Origin: Pelargonium nanum
Lineage: Eukaryota; Streptophyta; Magnoliopsida; Geraniales; Geraniaceae
NCBI GenBank assembly: GCA_036897485.1
Contig: JAYMTF010000509.1
Span: 1 to 34,679 of the forward strand
Length of the DNA: 34,679 nt
Reading direction: 5' to 3'
Below the pieces are notes generated by a model. It was not told the DNA's origin. It saw nothing but the letters and a program-made list of their open reading frames with translations, and searched no databases. The translations under genes were made by a program, and so were the position numbers. Each line of letters starts with the position of its first letter. The first letter of the stretch is position 1. Of this stretch, positions 1 to 10,624 are shown piece by piece.

Positions 1-205
1 CCCTTCATTCCCCTTATAGCACGGGTTTCCACCTCCTCAATCGTCGGCACCCCCATCCCAAACATAGCCACCCCCACCCCACACTTTACCCAAATGGTCT
101 CAAATCACGGAACCTGTCCGACTCATATTATTGTCTCTAAAAATTGCCCCGTCAACGTTTAATTTAATCCGACCTCTTGGTAGCCGAATCCAACCTCCCC
201 ACCCA
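1..205 (-). pseudogene. Degenerate RNase H (RVT_3-like) retroelement fragment
   Basis: Read on the minus strand from about 205 down to 1, the sequence encodes an RNase H-like start: W-I-R-L-P-R-G, then IKLNVDGAIFRD, then RTGSVI-stop-DHLGKV. This resembles the plant retroelement/RNase H pattern 'P-G-x-IK-N-D-GA...GVIRD..G'. A TGA stands where the family has an Arg codon (CGA to TGA). A one-base frame change near 75-100 then leads into VPTIEEVETRAIRGMKG, which matches the following helix of the domain ('..EA.A...G'). Stop plus frameshift mean it cannot make a protein. It continues off the left edge. The family assignment rests on motif memory only. A host-derived RNase H-like pseudogene is an alternative to a LINE. 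Confidence 0.6.
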
Positions 206-920
206 TTAAACAATACATTATTATCTCTTTGAAATAAAGTTAGGTAGAACTCCCTAATTAATTAAAGGGAAAAAAATACTGTAGGTATGTATATTGGATC
301 TATTACTCCTGTTTATATATTGTTATCAGATTTTTATTGGAAAAATAGAAATGAAAAAAGAAAAAAAAAAAAGTGATGCGAAGACAAAAACGTATTAGCA
401 AATAAATTCCTGTAACTGACTCATCTAATAAAAAGCTTTGTCTGAACCTGTTTGGTAGGTGCTGTTGCAGAATATCCTCAATTGTAAAGACGTGATAGCC
501 GCATTTTCCTCCATTTCTATTTCAAATTTGTTTATTACCGTCAAAACCAGCGCACCCAGCAGTGGTGAATGCTAGCGTGCACAGGATGTTAACTACACAA
601 CACTGATCCGGTACGGTGGGGACATTCCAGTTCTGCGTTCCGTGATTGATAAAACTCCTCATGCGAGACAGAGACCCCACAGTAGTACAAGCCCACCTCC
701 TCAACACTACGTCGTTTTTCGCCTCTTTCCCTCTCATCTCGGCGTACTTTAGCCGACACCGGTCCTCATTACCTGCCGGCTCATTATCTCTACCAAGAGT
801 GTGTGTGTTGCTGCTGCAATGGCTTTTTCATGAATGAGAGACTGATATTAATTTTGACCTGTTGATGACTCTTTTTTGATAGATCCACGCCACTTCAAGG
901 TATCGCCTACTCTTTAATGT

Positions 921-967
<47 letters not shown>

Positions 968-2297
968 TTGATATTCCAGGTAAATTAAGCTATTCCAGCT
1001 AGCGATCCGTTGATTGTCCCGATTTTACTTGTTTTGCACTCAATTCAGCAACTCTGGGGTTTTGAAATGGTCTTTTTTTTGCGTATTCGTGCTTTTGGCG
1101 AACGTTTTGCTGGCAATTGAGTTTGAGGTTTCTTCGATAAGACAACGATTTTGATACTTAGACGGAGTATGTGAGCAATTGAGCTCGCGAACATTGGTAG
1201 TTTATGACATTACTGTCATTTTATTAGCTCTTGAGCTTAGATTTGGATATCATTCTATATTTGGGAACTATATGTACAAGATTACTATGTTTATAGCAAT
1301 TTATGATTATCCTGTTGATAGAGTGTACTTTGCCTGCTTGGAATTTTGCTATTTTGTTTTCACAGTTGGTTTCTGAGTTTGATGAGCTGCTAGTTTGTTT
1401 TGCAGTCGGTAGACAAAAATCAAGAAGGAATATTGAAGGACCACATTGGTGTTCTGCGTACCAGTTTGTCAGTAAAGGTGTCTGCTGAATATTTTGGAGG
1501 TTATAATTGAGAGGTTTGTGATTATCAGCTGGTGAATTTTGTGTCTTGGTTCAGTGTTAGCTTGCTATTGTTAATTTGTTATTGCTGTTTGCAGTTGGTA
1601 TATTGGGTTTCTGATGTGCTTGACTAGAGTAGTGATAAGGCAGTGGATTATCTGAGATATTTATCAATTCAGTTATAGATGAACGCTCAACATATCTCTT
1701 TAGATCTTCTACCTCTTTATATGAAGTTTAGAATTTTCTTCAATGCCACTGACATGCCAAAGCTACTTTCAGTGGCACAGGAGACATTATGACCCAATAT
1801 TCAGACATTATGACCTGAGGGGCTGCATTTTTTATACTTAATCCATTTTCATCAGACTTCTTGGTTAAATTTGTAATCACTCTGGAAGCTATTCGAGTAA
1901 ACATGTTAGTTGTAGAGAATGAAGTATCTCTTAGTTGCAATACTGTGCCATCATATTCATGTTGAAGTAGTTGGTGGAATTCTGGTATTTCATTATGGAT
2001 TATCAGTGTTCATGAGGTTTCTAAATGTGAATTTCATATCCTCAGAAAGAAACAAGGATTCCGAGTTTCTTCATCTGATGTAATTATATTTTGTATCTTT
2101 GTTATTTTATTTTCTGTTACCTTAACAGTTAACACAACTATTATCTCAAACACAATTTGTATGAATAAACATGTTTTTTTTTCCTCTTTATTTTTTGGCA
2201 GCTAAAAATATATTTAAATGCAGCACAGTTTACATTCATGCTAGTTATATGCTTTTATATGACAATTTTTTGTTTATTTGTTGAATAGATTGGCTCT
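206..2297. other. Upstream region and probable 5' leader of the IQD gene
   Basis: No protein-coding gene is recognised here. The stretch is AT-rich, holds a pure TC run (925-965), and lies directly upstream of the IQD start. A plausible 5'-UTR intron runs from a CAG|gtaaat donor at 980 to an ag acceptor at 2287-2288, just nine bases before the ATG. Other acceptor-like sites (near 1405 and 1594) make several leader forms possible. The short reading frames here look random. This is inference from splice-site shape, not transcript evidence. Confidence 0.35.
925..965 (+). repeat. (TC)n microsatellite in probable 5' leader
   Basis: An uninterrupted TC dinucleotide run of 41 bases sits shortly upstream of the likely leader intron of the IQD gene. 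TC/GA runs are common in plant 5' leaders and can bind GAGA-type BBR/BPC proteins. That role is only possible here. Confidence 0.9.
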
Positions 2298-5200
2298 ATG
2301 GGGGTGTCCGGAAAATGGATCAAAGCGTTGGTTGGGTTGAAGAAATCAGAAAAGTCACCATCTTCAGATAAGAATGAAAATGTAGGATTATTTTCCCTTT
2401 TGTATGCTTTTGTGATTTTTCTAAGTTTGTAAAAATAAGGGTGGTATACAATTACTATATAGATGCAGATATGGGGTGCCAATGGTTTGTTAATTTATTG
2501 TCATATCATGCTTGCCTAAAATAATATTTTCAGCCTAATTTTCTCTAGAATATATGGATAGATTATGTATTTGTTAGTACTATATTTGCTTTTAGGTTGC
2601 TTGTATATATTATTACCGGGTACACTGTCCTTTTCTCTATCATATGTTGCATAGAACCTTCCAGGGCAAAATTAAATAAATAACTGAATGAAATTAGAAG
2701 GACCAAGTTAGATAGATGATAAAACTTTTTTTTCTAAATTGGGTCGAAAGTTTCCAGTTTAGTTTTTTACAAAATATTTAGGAGTTTAGACAATACTTGA
2801 GTCCAAGAGTAATATTAGGTTTCCTGGAGATACATACTTATAAGTTATATCTATTAAGGTGGAGCATCGTGATTGCAAAAATCACCTGAAAAATACAAGG
2901 TTATGTCATGGATGCTCATATTTCTTCTAATGAAATCCAATCTTGCAGCCTTTTGTTTTCCTTCATGTGTTGCACAATTTTTTTTGACAAACTTCAATGC
3001 TGATTAAGTTAAGTTAAATGCCTAATTCTTAAATATGACTGATTCAATACTCTTGTTGCAGAAATCAACTACTAGCAAGTCGCGGCATAGAAGGAGGCAT
3101 TCTCTTGAGATTAATACCAATAAGCTTCTAGATGAGTTAAATGAAAATGCTACCCCAACGGTTGGAGATGCTAATATTAATTCAGTTGCAGATTCTGTAG
3201 CGTCGCCTTCAAGTTCATTTCAAGTACAAGATACAACTCATAATCAACAAAATCTGAGAGAAGAATGGGCTGCAACACGTATCCAAACAGCTTTTCGAGG
3301 TTTCCTGGTATTGATGATATATCATCTTTCAACTACATGTCTACATGTATTTTCTTTTTCTTCTGAAATAGATGCCTGACGGGCTATTGAGCCACTAAAC
3401 AGGGGTAGCTCTCCTCTTTTCCTTTAATCCCTCCCACCTTATCCAATAGGATTTGAATTCACAATCTCAACTAGAAAAAGTGATGCTTAAACCATTGGGG
3501 TGACCCTTGGGGACTGTTGAAATGTATGGTTGGTGCCTGTTTTTTTTAACATTTGCTTGATCTATTATAGCACTTTCAGTTAAACGTGCAACTCTTACCA
3601 ATAATTTTCTATGCCACATATTGGAATGTGTCTAGTTGAACTTCTTGTCAATTGTTAATTTACATCCTTAGCCTTTGGTATTAATCAGGTCAAGCAGTAA
3701 TTAGATTCAATCAAGAGGTCTTCCTATTATATTCTTAGGGAAGTATATATAGACAATAAAAGTTGGCTGTTTGCATGAAAAATATGTGCATATTTTTCTG
3801 AGCTATGAGTCCAATACACGTCCTATCCTTGCTGAAAACAAAGTTATTGCTTTGAAATTTATCAGGCTAGAAGAGCTCTGCGGGCTTTAAAAGGACTGGT
3901 GAGACTTCAAGCTCTAGTGAGAGGCCATGCTGTAAGAAAGCAAGCTGCAATAACTCTTCGTTGCATGCAAGCCTTGGTAAGAGTCCAAGCTCGTGTGCGT
4001 GCAAGGCGTGTTCGTCTGGCATTGGAAAGTCAAACAGAGCAACAGAAATTTCAGCAACAAATTGTAAATGAGGCTCGTGTTCGTGAAATAGAAGTAAGGA
4101 ATATGCAAACCTCAATTAACTATGGATAATCTGTTTACTTTTTATTTTATTTTTAAAGTATATTATATTAAGATGATGCTCATCACGTCAAACATATTGT
4201 CAATCTGAGGATTTGGATCGAGACTGAATAGACATATGAAATGCTTGTCAACAAATTAACAATTTTGTCCATAGGTGGTTAGTGTGGCACTTAATTTTTT
4301 TACTACCATTTATGTATAGATTTAATGAAAGGTATTTGCAGATTTTCATTTTCCATTATAACTGACAATGTCACATAGTCGAGTAAGAGAGATAGAGCCT
4401 GTATAAGCTGTCTAACCAGGACTTTGCACTAAAAATTCCTCTCACTGCAATTAAATTAAGGTGATGGTTCTTCTGAAATGGTATTAATGCGAGGTATGAT
4501 TTGCATGAACATCAAATTACCCTAATTCTGCAATTTGTTGCTTGTATCACCAATCATAGGGCATAAGTGGTACTAGAACCTGCTTATCCTATTAAAAAAA
4601 ATTCATTATTTGTTTATTCCATAAAGTTGCTTTGGTGTCACAAGATCTTAACTCCGTTGTGTCGTTTTAAACCTTGACGCAGGAGGGATGGTGTGACAGT
4701 GTAGGATCTGTTGAAGAAATTCAAACCAAGCTACTAAAAAGGCAGGAGGCTGCAGCAAAGCGGGAGAGAGCCATGGCTTATGCTCTGGCTCATCAGGTTA
4801 GAATGTGACAGCACCCTGGTGAATGTACAAAGAATCTATTTCTAATGACATTAACTTCTACTTGCATGAGATGAATACCAGTTCTGATTTTCAGATTTAT
4901 TCTTTAACATTCATATATATATATGAGCCAAACTTTTTTAGGTTTAGGCTAAGCCAAGCCAAGAGGGAGACGACATCACATTAAATTTCACTCATACCCA
5001 CCCAAGTGAATTTGTGGGAGCGGACCGACTCTTTGAAATCCATAAATTCTAATGAGGTGTCAAAACATTATTGGTGGTTTAGCCTGAGTAAAAAAACTTC
5101 TTGTTCTCTCTCTCTCCAAGAAGGGTATGGAAAATTAGAATAGCTATGTGGGCCCAGTGCTACAATTTAAGGTGCCAAAGGCAAATTGCAAGCTTATACC

Positions 5201-6712
5201 ATTTACCATTCATGGAAATAATTTCAACATATTTTTTTTATTATATTAACGATGTTGCCCTAACAAAATACATTATTTTTAATAATCTATTCAGTTGAGT
5301 GACTTGTTGAATGTTTGATATAATCGATTTTAATTTTCATAAATCGTGTTAAATTGTTAGCAAAGATCTCTGAGCTGTGCTTATATTGTCCGTTGAGGGT
5401 GTTACTTTGTAGAAAAGCTAATGATGATATATTTAATTGCAGTGGCAGGCAAGTTCAAGGCAGTTGGTTGCTCCTTCTGGGTTTGAACCAGATAAAAGTA
5501 GCTGGGGTTGGAACTGGTTGGAGAGATGGATGGCTGTGCGTCCGTGGGAGAATCGTTTTCTTGACATTAATCTTAGAGATGGAGTGATGATTCATGAAAA
5601 TGGGTCTGCTGAGGATAGAAATGGCACTATATCCCAGTTAAAATCTGTGGGAAAGAAACCTATTTCAACAAATCATCACTCCAACATTACAAGTCAGAAG
5701 ATAGGACCATCTCAATCCGAAGGAAGTAATTCTTCATCTAGTAAATCGGTGAGTGTGTTAGAAGCATCCAATGCAGTACTTGTCAAACCAAAGTGTGTGC
5801 CTTTTATTGAAGAAGCAAACCCAAGACCTGGTATTGGCTCAAGATCTCGTAGCAATCCAAAAGAGAGATCCACACTCCCTGATAAGCAAGCAAGGAGGCG
5901 ATTATCTTTGTCTAATGATGGTACTCTCTCTTTCTTTCAAAATATGTGTGCACCCTTTGTAAAGGTTACCCCTTAGGCCCTTACCTTCAAAGGACTGGCT
6001 GCACTGGAAAGGGGCAAACTGCTCTTATCTGGCTCAGTTGCACTTTCAGTTACACTGTTTTAGTTCCAACACATGAACAAACATCAAACCTTTGTTAGAA
6101 TCATTTGGCCTATATATAACTATGTCTATATGAAGTAAAATTTGAACAAAATTTGGATAAGAATACTGATTTGTTTTTTCCCCATTTATAAAGAATTCAT
6201 GAGGTGCTAACTACCTAAACTTGGAGATATTGTTGGTAGATCATGCCTACTAACTAACCAAAAAGAAAGTGGTCACTCATTTTAGGACAATTTTTTTAAT
6301 AAAAAAATGTGCACTCATTTTGGAACAGAAGGAGCACTATTATATCAGTAGCCTTGTTTGTATGCTCTTCATAATTTAGGGTTTTCCTGATATAAATGTT
6401 ATCCTTTGTGTCCAAGTGGTAAATTTTCTAGAGATGTCTTTTTAAATGACATGTCTATACTAGGGCCATTACTAGTGATGAACATTGGGTTCTGATTGAG
6501 CTATAACTTCTTACTCCACATACTCACTGTATATCTTTATTTACTTGGTTTGAGCAGGAGGAAATGTTGGGGCTCAGATGGGCAAGTATCCTAGTAAAAC
6601 AGTTGGTAAATTGACACCCATCTCTCAGAAGTCCAATAAGGAAAGATACAAGGTTAATGGAAGAGTGGATTCCAATCTCAACAGGTCTGTGGTACAGGTT
6701 GCTAATCTATAG
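2298..6712 (+). CDS. IQ67-domain calmodulin-binding protein, IQD5-like
   Basis: Six exons join in frame: 2298-2381, 3062-3307, 3866-4093, 4683-4796, 5443-5920 and 6558-6712, giving 1305 nt and 434 aa. The protein begins [20 protein letters not shown]. The IQ67 domain spans about residues 95-163, with IQ-type calmodulin motifs near 102-113 ([12 protein letters not shown]), 124-134 and 150-158. The intron after Leu110 falls between codons 16 and 17 of this domain at phase 0, the hallmark splice site of the IQD family. Residues 245-262 ([18 protein letters not shown]) are another IQD signature, and a basic Ser-rich tail follows. IQD proteins are basic scaffolds binding calmodulin and microtubules. 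Arabidopsis IQD5, the closest relative I recall, acts in pavement-cell shape. Failure to splice at 5921 would end the protein at a stop at 5974-5976. Family assignment is very secure; orthology to IQD5 is from memory. Confidence 0.93.
3372..3512 (-). mobile_element. SINE-like (tRNA-derived) insertion in IQD intron 2
   Basis: On the minus strand this stretch starts with a box A-like region (AGGGTCACCCCAATGG, about 3492-3507). About 30 bases further on is a box B-like GTGAATTCAAATCC (about 3449-3462). It then runs through a purine-rich body to GGCTCAATAGCCCGTCAGGC near 3373-3392. This order matches a widespread plant SINE type I recall. It lies fully inside the 558-bp intron 2 and does not touch splice sites. 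No target duplication was identified. Boundaries are approximate. Confidence 0.5.
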
Positions 6713-8049
6713 GCCTGTGGTGTTTTAGATTCTTGAGGAAGACAACTCATTCAGACCATTTCTCCATTTCACATGCTGCTATTTCTGCTTGTATATATGA
6801 GTTTGTATATGTGAGGAGATGCAATCACTCTGTTTTATCATGTCATAAGCTTCCGAGATGTTATAGCAGAGCGCGGGGAATAAGAGCAGGCAGGTATGAT
6901 TTGGTTTGTAATCATCCTTACTTATTGTTAAAGTTATGCGATCATGGTGTATTTATTAGAGCAGTTTGCCTTTATGTTATTGGCTCTGTTGTGATTCTTT
7001 TCCACTAGCAGAGTTGTTGAATATAATAAAATTGGAGGAAATGTATCTGGATTTTGTAATCAGTGACTTCTGAGGTATTGGTGGGTTGCAATATGTATGT
7101 TTAACTGTGCAAGTACTTATCATTTTTGTCAATTTTATTGAAGTTTCTTGGCAATCTCAGGAGAAGTGAGAAGAACACTTCTCTGGGAATAAAGTTCACT
7201 CCAAGCATGAGAAAAGCTAAATGAGATGATGGTGATTTAAAAATGATAAGCTAAAGTACTCAAAATTTATGATTTTTATTCATCTTCAAATTGTACGAAT
7301 CTAACTGTACATAATAGTACTCTCTTTTGTTTTTACCATTTTTTCAGCATGTAAGATACCTTTCTTCAGCTCTGGCTGGTTACTAGCATTTGCGTTCTCT
7401 GCTACAAAATTTAAATTCTGAGACCATATCGCAATATCCGCAATTTTAAAATAGTAAAAAAAAACAAATATTCCTTTCGACGATTATCCAAGAATTCAAA
7501 TAGTAGCATGATCTCCTTAATCTCTCTTCAATCTCAGCACTCCGAAACCGCAATAACCTCTCTCTAGACCTATTAAATGTTTGTTTGTCAAGTTTTCTAA
7601 TGTAGAATCTAGTAGGATTATGTAAAGTCAGGATTTAATGGTCAGTTAGATTCGTATAAATAACTGAAGTTCCGTGAAATTTTCACTCCCGATTTGCCTA
7701 CATTTTGCAAATTTGGTTCAGATAATCACTAATTACACCGTTAAAAATGCTTGGAGTTTCAGTTTTGTTACTGCATTAAAGAAGGAGACAAAACAACTAC
7801 CTTTCTGACGCCGTCAAATATAACGGCAAAAGTCATCTCTAGACTCTAGTTCTCTACAGCGCAGAACGGAACGTCCCATTCACATTCCTTGACCATCTCA
7901 CATTCTCACCCGTTCATCAAACCATCCTCAACATCGCTCCTCTCTCTCTCTCCACAATCACTGGCGTTTAGTTCAGTTTCTTCTCTGGAATCTGAACCTG
8001 ATCACTCCATAAAAATCGAAACCAAACCAAATCGAAATCGAAGCTTTTG
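6713..8049. other. IQD 3' flank and GT14 upstream region
   Basis: No gene is recognised. The first few hundred bases after the IQD stop are probably its 3' UTR. They contain a perfect 8-bp hairpin at 7161-7183. The last 200 bases or so (about 7850-8049) are pyrimidine-rich, with a short TC run near 7941-7953, and look like the 5' leader of the downstream glycosyltransferase gene. Reading frames in between show no family resemblance. Confidence 0.4.
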
Positions 8050-9243
8050 ATGCAGCAGTACCTAACCCTCCCATTTTTATCGAAATTGGGTGCCAAGATT
8101 TCTTCTCATTTTCCGCGCAATTTTCCATCGCTTTCTCTCCCCATATCTCCTCCAATGTTCTCTTCTTCTTCTTCCCCATTTGTGTTCGCTTTTTTTCTCT
8201 TCCTCTCTCTCCCTCTCCTCTTCTTCCTTCTGGCCCCAACCTTCCTCCCTCCCCGCCACCCCGTCCCCATCTCCGTTGCCGACGAGCTCGACGACCTCGC
8301 CCTCTTCCGCCGCGCCTCCTCCTCCTCCCCCTCCGTCTCCCACCTCAGCACCCTAAACCCTAAGCTCAAGATCGCCTTCCTCTTCCTCACCAACACCGAC
8401 CTCCATTTCGCTCCCCTCTGGCAGCGCTTCTTCCGCGGCCACTCCGATCACCTCTACAACATCTACGTCCACGCCGATCCCCGCATCAACGTCACGCGCC
8501 CTAAAGGCGTCTTCGACGGCAGGTTCATCCCCGGAAAGCCCACCCACCGCGCCTCCGCTACCCTCATTTCGGCCACGCGCCGCCTCCTCGCCTCCGCGAT
8601 CCTCGACGACCCGGCCAATGCCTTCTTCGCGGTTCTCTCCCAGTACTGCATCCCCCTCCACTCGTTCGACTTCGTGTACAACACTCTGCTCTCGTCAAAA
8701 CTCTACGACCCGGCCGCGTTGGAGGCCGATTCCGAGTTGGCTCGGCTCGGCGTGCGAGCGCGGTTCAAGAGCTTCATCGAGATCATTTCCAAGGAGCCGC
8801 GCCTCTGGAAACGCTACACCGCCAGGGGAAGGTACGCGATGCTTCCAGAAGTGCCCTTTGAGCGTTTCAGGGTCGGATCTCAGTTCTTCGTGTTGACCCG
8901 CCGACACGCCCGCGTCGTGGTCAAGGATCGTGCGTTGTGGAGGAAATTCAGATTGCCCTGCTATAAGATCGAGGAGTGCTACCCGGAGGAGCACTATTTT
9001 CCGACCCTGTTGTCAATGGAGGACCCGGATGGTTGCAGCCACTACACGCTGACTCGGGTCAATTGGACCGGTACCACCCACGGCCACCCCTATACCTACC
9101 GCCCCAGGGAGGTGTCGGCGGACCTCATTTACCGCCTGAGGCAATCTAATTACACCAATCCCTACCTTTTTGCCAGGAAATTCTCGCCGGATTGCTTGAG
9201 ACCGTTGATGGCCATTGCCGATAAGGTCATCTTGAAGGATTGA
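8050..9243 (+). CDS. GT14 family glycosyltransferase (Core-2/I-branching, DUF266)
   Basis: A single-exon gene of 397 aa. The start chosen is the first ATG (8050); the codon before it is TTG. Met36 (ATG at 8155) is a possible alternative start. Residues about 42-64 form one hydrophobic segment rich in F and L, as expected for a type II Golgi membrane anchor. It is followed by a Pro-rich stem and the catalytic domain from about residue 105, which begins KIAFLFLTNTDL and contains LYNIYVHADP. Near the middle is FFAVLSQYCIPLHSF, equivalent to the conserved 'LSESCIPL' region. The KIEECYPEEHYFPTLL stretch and the VNWTG and SNYTNPYLFARKFSPDC segments near the C-end are typical of plant DUF266 proteins (rice BC10 group). 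N-glycosylation sequons occur at INVT, VNWT and SNYT. Members are thought to transfer sugars to cell-wall or arabinogalactan glycans, but the substrate is unknown. The coding region is strikingly GC-rich at third positions compared with its neighbours. Confidence 0.92.
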   Translation: MQQYLTLPFLSKLGAKISSHFPRNFPSLSLPISPPMFSSSSSPFVFAFFLFLSLPLLFFLLAPTFLPPRHPVPISVADELDDLALFRRASSSSPSVSHLSTLNPKLKIAFLFLTNTDLHFAPLWQRFFRGHSDHLYNIYVHADPRINVTRPKGVFDGRFIPGKPTHRASATLISATRRLLASAILDDPANAFFAVLSQYCIPLHSFDFVYNTLLSSKLYDPAALEADSELARLGVRARFKSFIEIISKEPRLWKRYTARGRYAMLPEVPFERFRVGSQFFVLTRRHARVVVKDRALWRKFRLPCYKIEECYPEEHYFPTLLSMEDPDGCSHYTLTRVNWTGTTHGHPYTYRPREVSADLIYRLRQSNYTNPYLFARKFSPDCLRPLMAIADKVILKD

Positions 9244-9556
9244 AATTTGTTTTCTGGTGAGTGAATTTTACTGTTTCACCAGAATGTCGGTGAGTACTGT
9301 AATTAATTGAGTTGAGTGGTAATAGTTTTAGCGAAATGGTAGATTGATCTAACCCCGGAAAGTTGGTGTTTTAAGAACTTTCTTAGTCAAACCTGTATTC
9401 ATCTTGTTCATATTGTCATTTTTATTGACCATTATTTTTTAATCACAATCAAATGTGACTTGTTTTTGTTTGGTATTTATTTGCATTTTCTGTGGATGAT
9501 AAATATTCTGAATTTACAATCTGATGTAGCAATTTGAACTTACTTGCAGGTGAAAA

Positions 9557-9727
9557 ATGGCTGTAGAGAGTGCAATTTTTTTTACTAATCAGGGCTTGAA
9601 GATGAAGAAGAGGACGCAGCACCAGCCCCACGACAAAGCCAAGCTCAATTTGGTTACAGTGAAACCAAAAAAGGGCGGGTACTTTTTTCTAAAGCCTAAA
9701 AGCGCAACTGTTATGGCTTTGGGTTGA
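9557..9727 (+). CDS. Candidate small basic protein (56 aa), unassigned
   Basis: An ATG-initiated frame of 56 codons starts MAVESAIFFTNQGLK. It is rich in Lys, with KMKKR, VKPKKGG and FLKPKS, and ends in MALG. It sits 314 bp after the GT14 stop codon, immediately downstream of a good acceptor (cttgcag|gtgaaaaATG). It could be a second ORF in the GT14 3' UTR, a separate small gene, or chance. I do not recognise a family and there is no membrane segment or signal peptide. The even, lysine-rich composition is the only hint that it is not random. Confidence 0.25.
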   Translation: MAVESAIFFTNQGLKMKKRTQHQPHDKAKLNLVTVKPKKGGYFFLKPKSATVMALG

Positions 9728-10507
9728 TGTTTGGTGCAACCACATTAGCATTTAGTACTAGTAAAGTAGTAAATTGAGGTAGTAGCAGCAGTACACTAGT
9801 TCCGTACTGCTTCGAATTAGTAGATTTTGTCCTTTTGTTTCTGTAACCTCTGCTCGCATACGATGTGTATATATAATATACTACTTGAAGTTATATATAA
9901 TGGGCCGGGTCCAGAACATGGGCCGAAGTGAAGCCCAATTATTGAGTAGAAACACAAACAGCATGATCTGAGCTGGTCATCACTTGCATAATTTTGGTGG
10001 CCGATTGGGAATCCAAGAGAAAAGAAGAGACTAGTGCTAGTAGTAAAATGAATGTTTGTTGCTCATCCAATTTAATACAATTGTTGATTTAACAGTTATT
10101 TTTTTAACATCATCAGTCGTGGTCGTTAGTGTATTTGTTGCTACATGCGAATGGATCTCACAGCTAAGTTTTAATAATTGGGGACCATAAAAAGAACAGT
10201 TGTATTTTTATAAAGAATACAAACAAAGTAGTGGTGGGTCGCCACAACCACAACTCACCAAACTAGACTACCTTCTGGGGTGTGTGTCTCCATGGAACGT
10301 TCCTCAAGAACATGTCAATTAAATCTATGAATTTAATTTTAGGTGCACCGTCGATTCTTGCAACCAGATTATTAAACTAATTTGAACGAATAATAGGGAC
10401 CAGCACAGCACAGTGCACAAAAACGCGATGCATAGGATCATACCCCGTTTTACTGTTACTGCTTGTTTACCTACTTACCGCGGGTTGAAAATTTGAAACC
10501 AGAGCAC

Positions 10508-10525
10508 TAACGGTAACGGTAACGG
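10508..10525 (+). promoter_or_regulatory. Triple TAACGG tandem (MYB/MSA-core-like)
   Basis: Three head-to-tail TAACGG units lie about 100 bp before the ATG of the Expp1-like gene. AACGG is the core of the mitosis-specific activator element bound by three-repeat MYB proteins. The tandem is seen directly; function is inference. Confidence 0.35.
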
Positions 10526-10624
10526 TGGTGTTGTGTTCTATCATTGTGATTTATCTTCATCTCACATTTCATTTGCCGCAGATTTGATTTTCAACACGAC
10601 ACGAGCGTTCATTACTGTTGAACA

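Larger units (their letters stand above)
9244..10624. other. GT14 3' region and Expp1-like promoter
   Basis: After the GT14 stop, a donor-like ctg|gtgagt at about 9257 and an acceptor-like cttgcag ending at 9549 suggest a 3'-UTR intron of roughly 290 bp. The small ORF 9557-9727 starts just after that acceptor. From about 9900 the sequence behaves as a promoter, with TGGGCC/GCCCA site II-like motifs at 9900-9940 and a TAACGG triplet at 10508-10525. Nothing else is recognised. Confidence 0.4.

Noticed and set aside
6733..7008. 91-codon frame after the IQD stop
   Set aside because: It lies in the probable IQD 3' UTR and shows no recognisable motif. Cys and aromatic residues are scattered at random.
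7161..7183. Perfect 8-bp hairpin GAGAAGTG/CACTTCTC after the IQD gene
   Set aside because: Such short hairpins are expected by chance and nothing links it to termination or a microRNA.
8077..8994. Several long frames on both strands over the GT14 gene
   Set aside because: They arise from the high GC content of the real GT14 frame, and the composition is low complexity.
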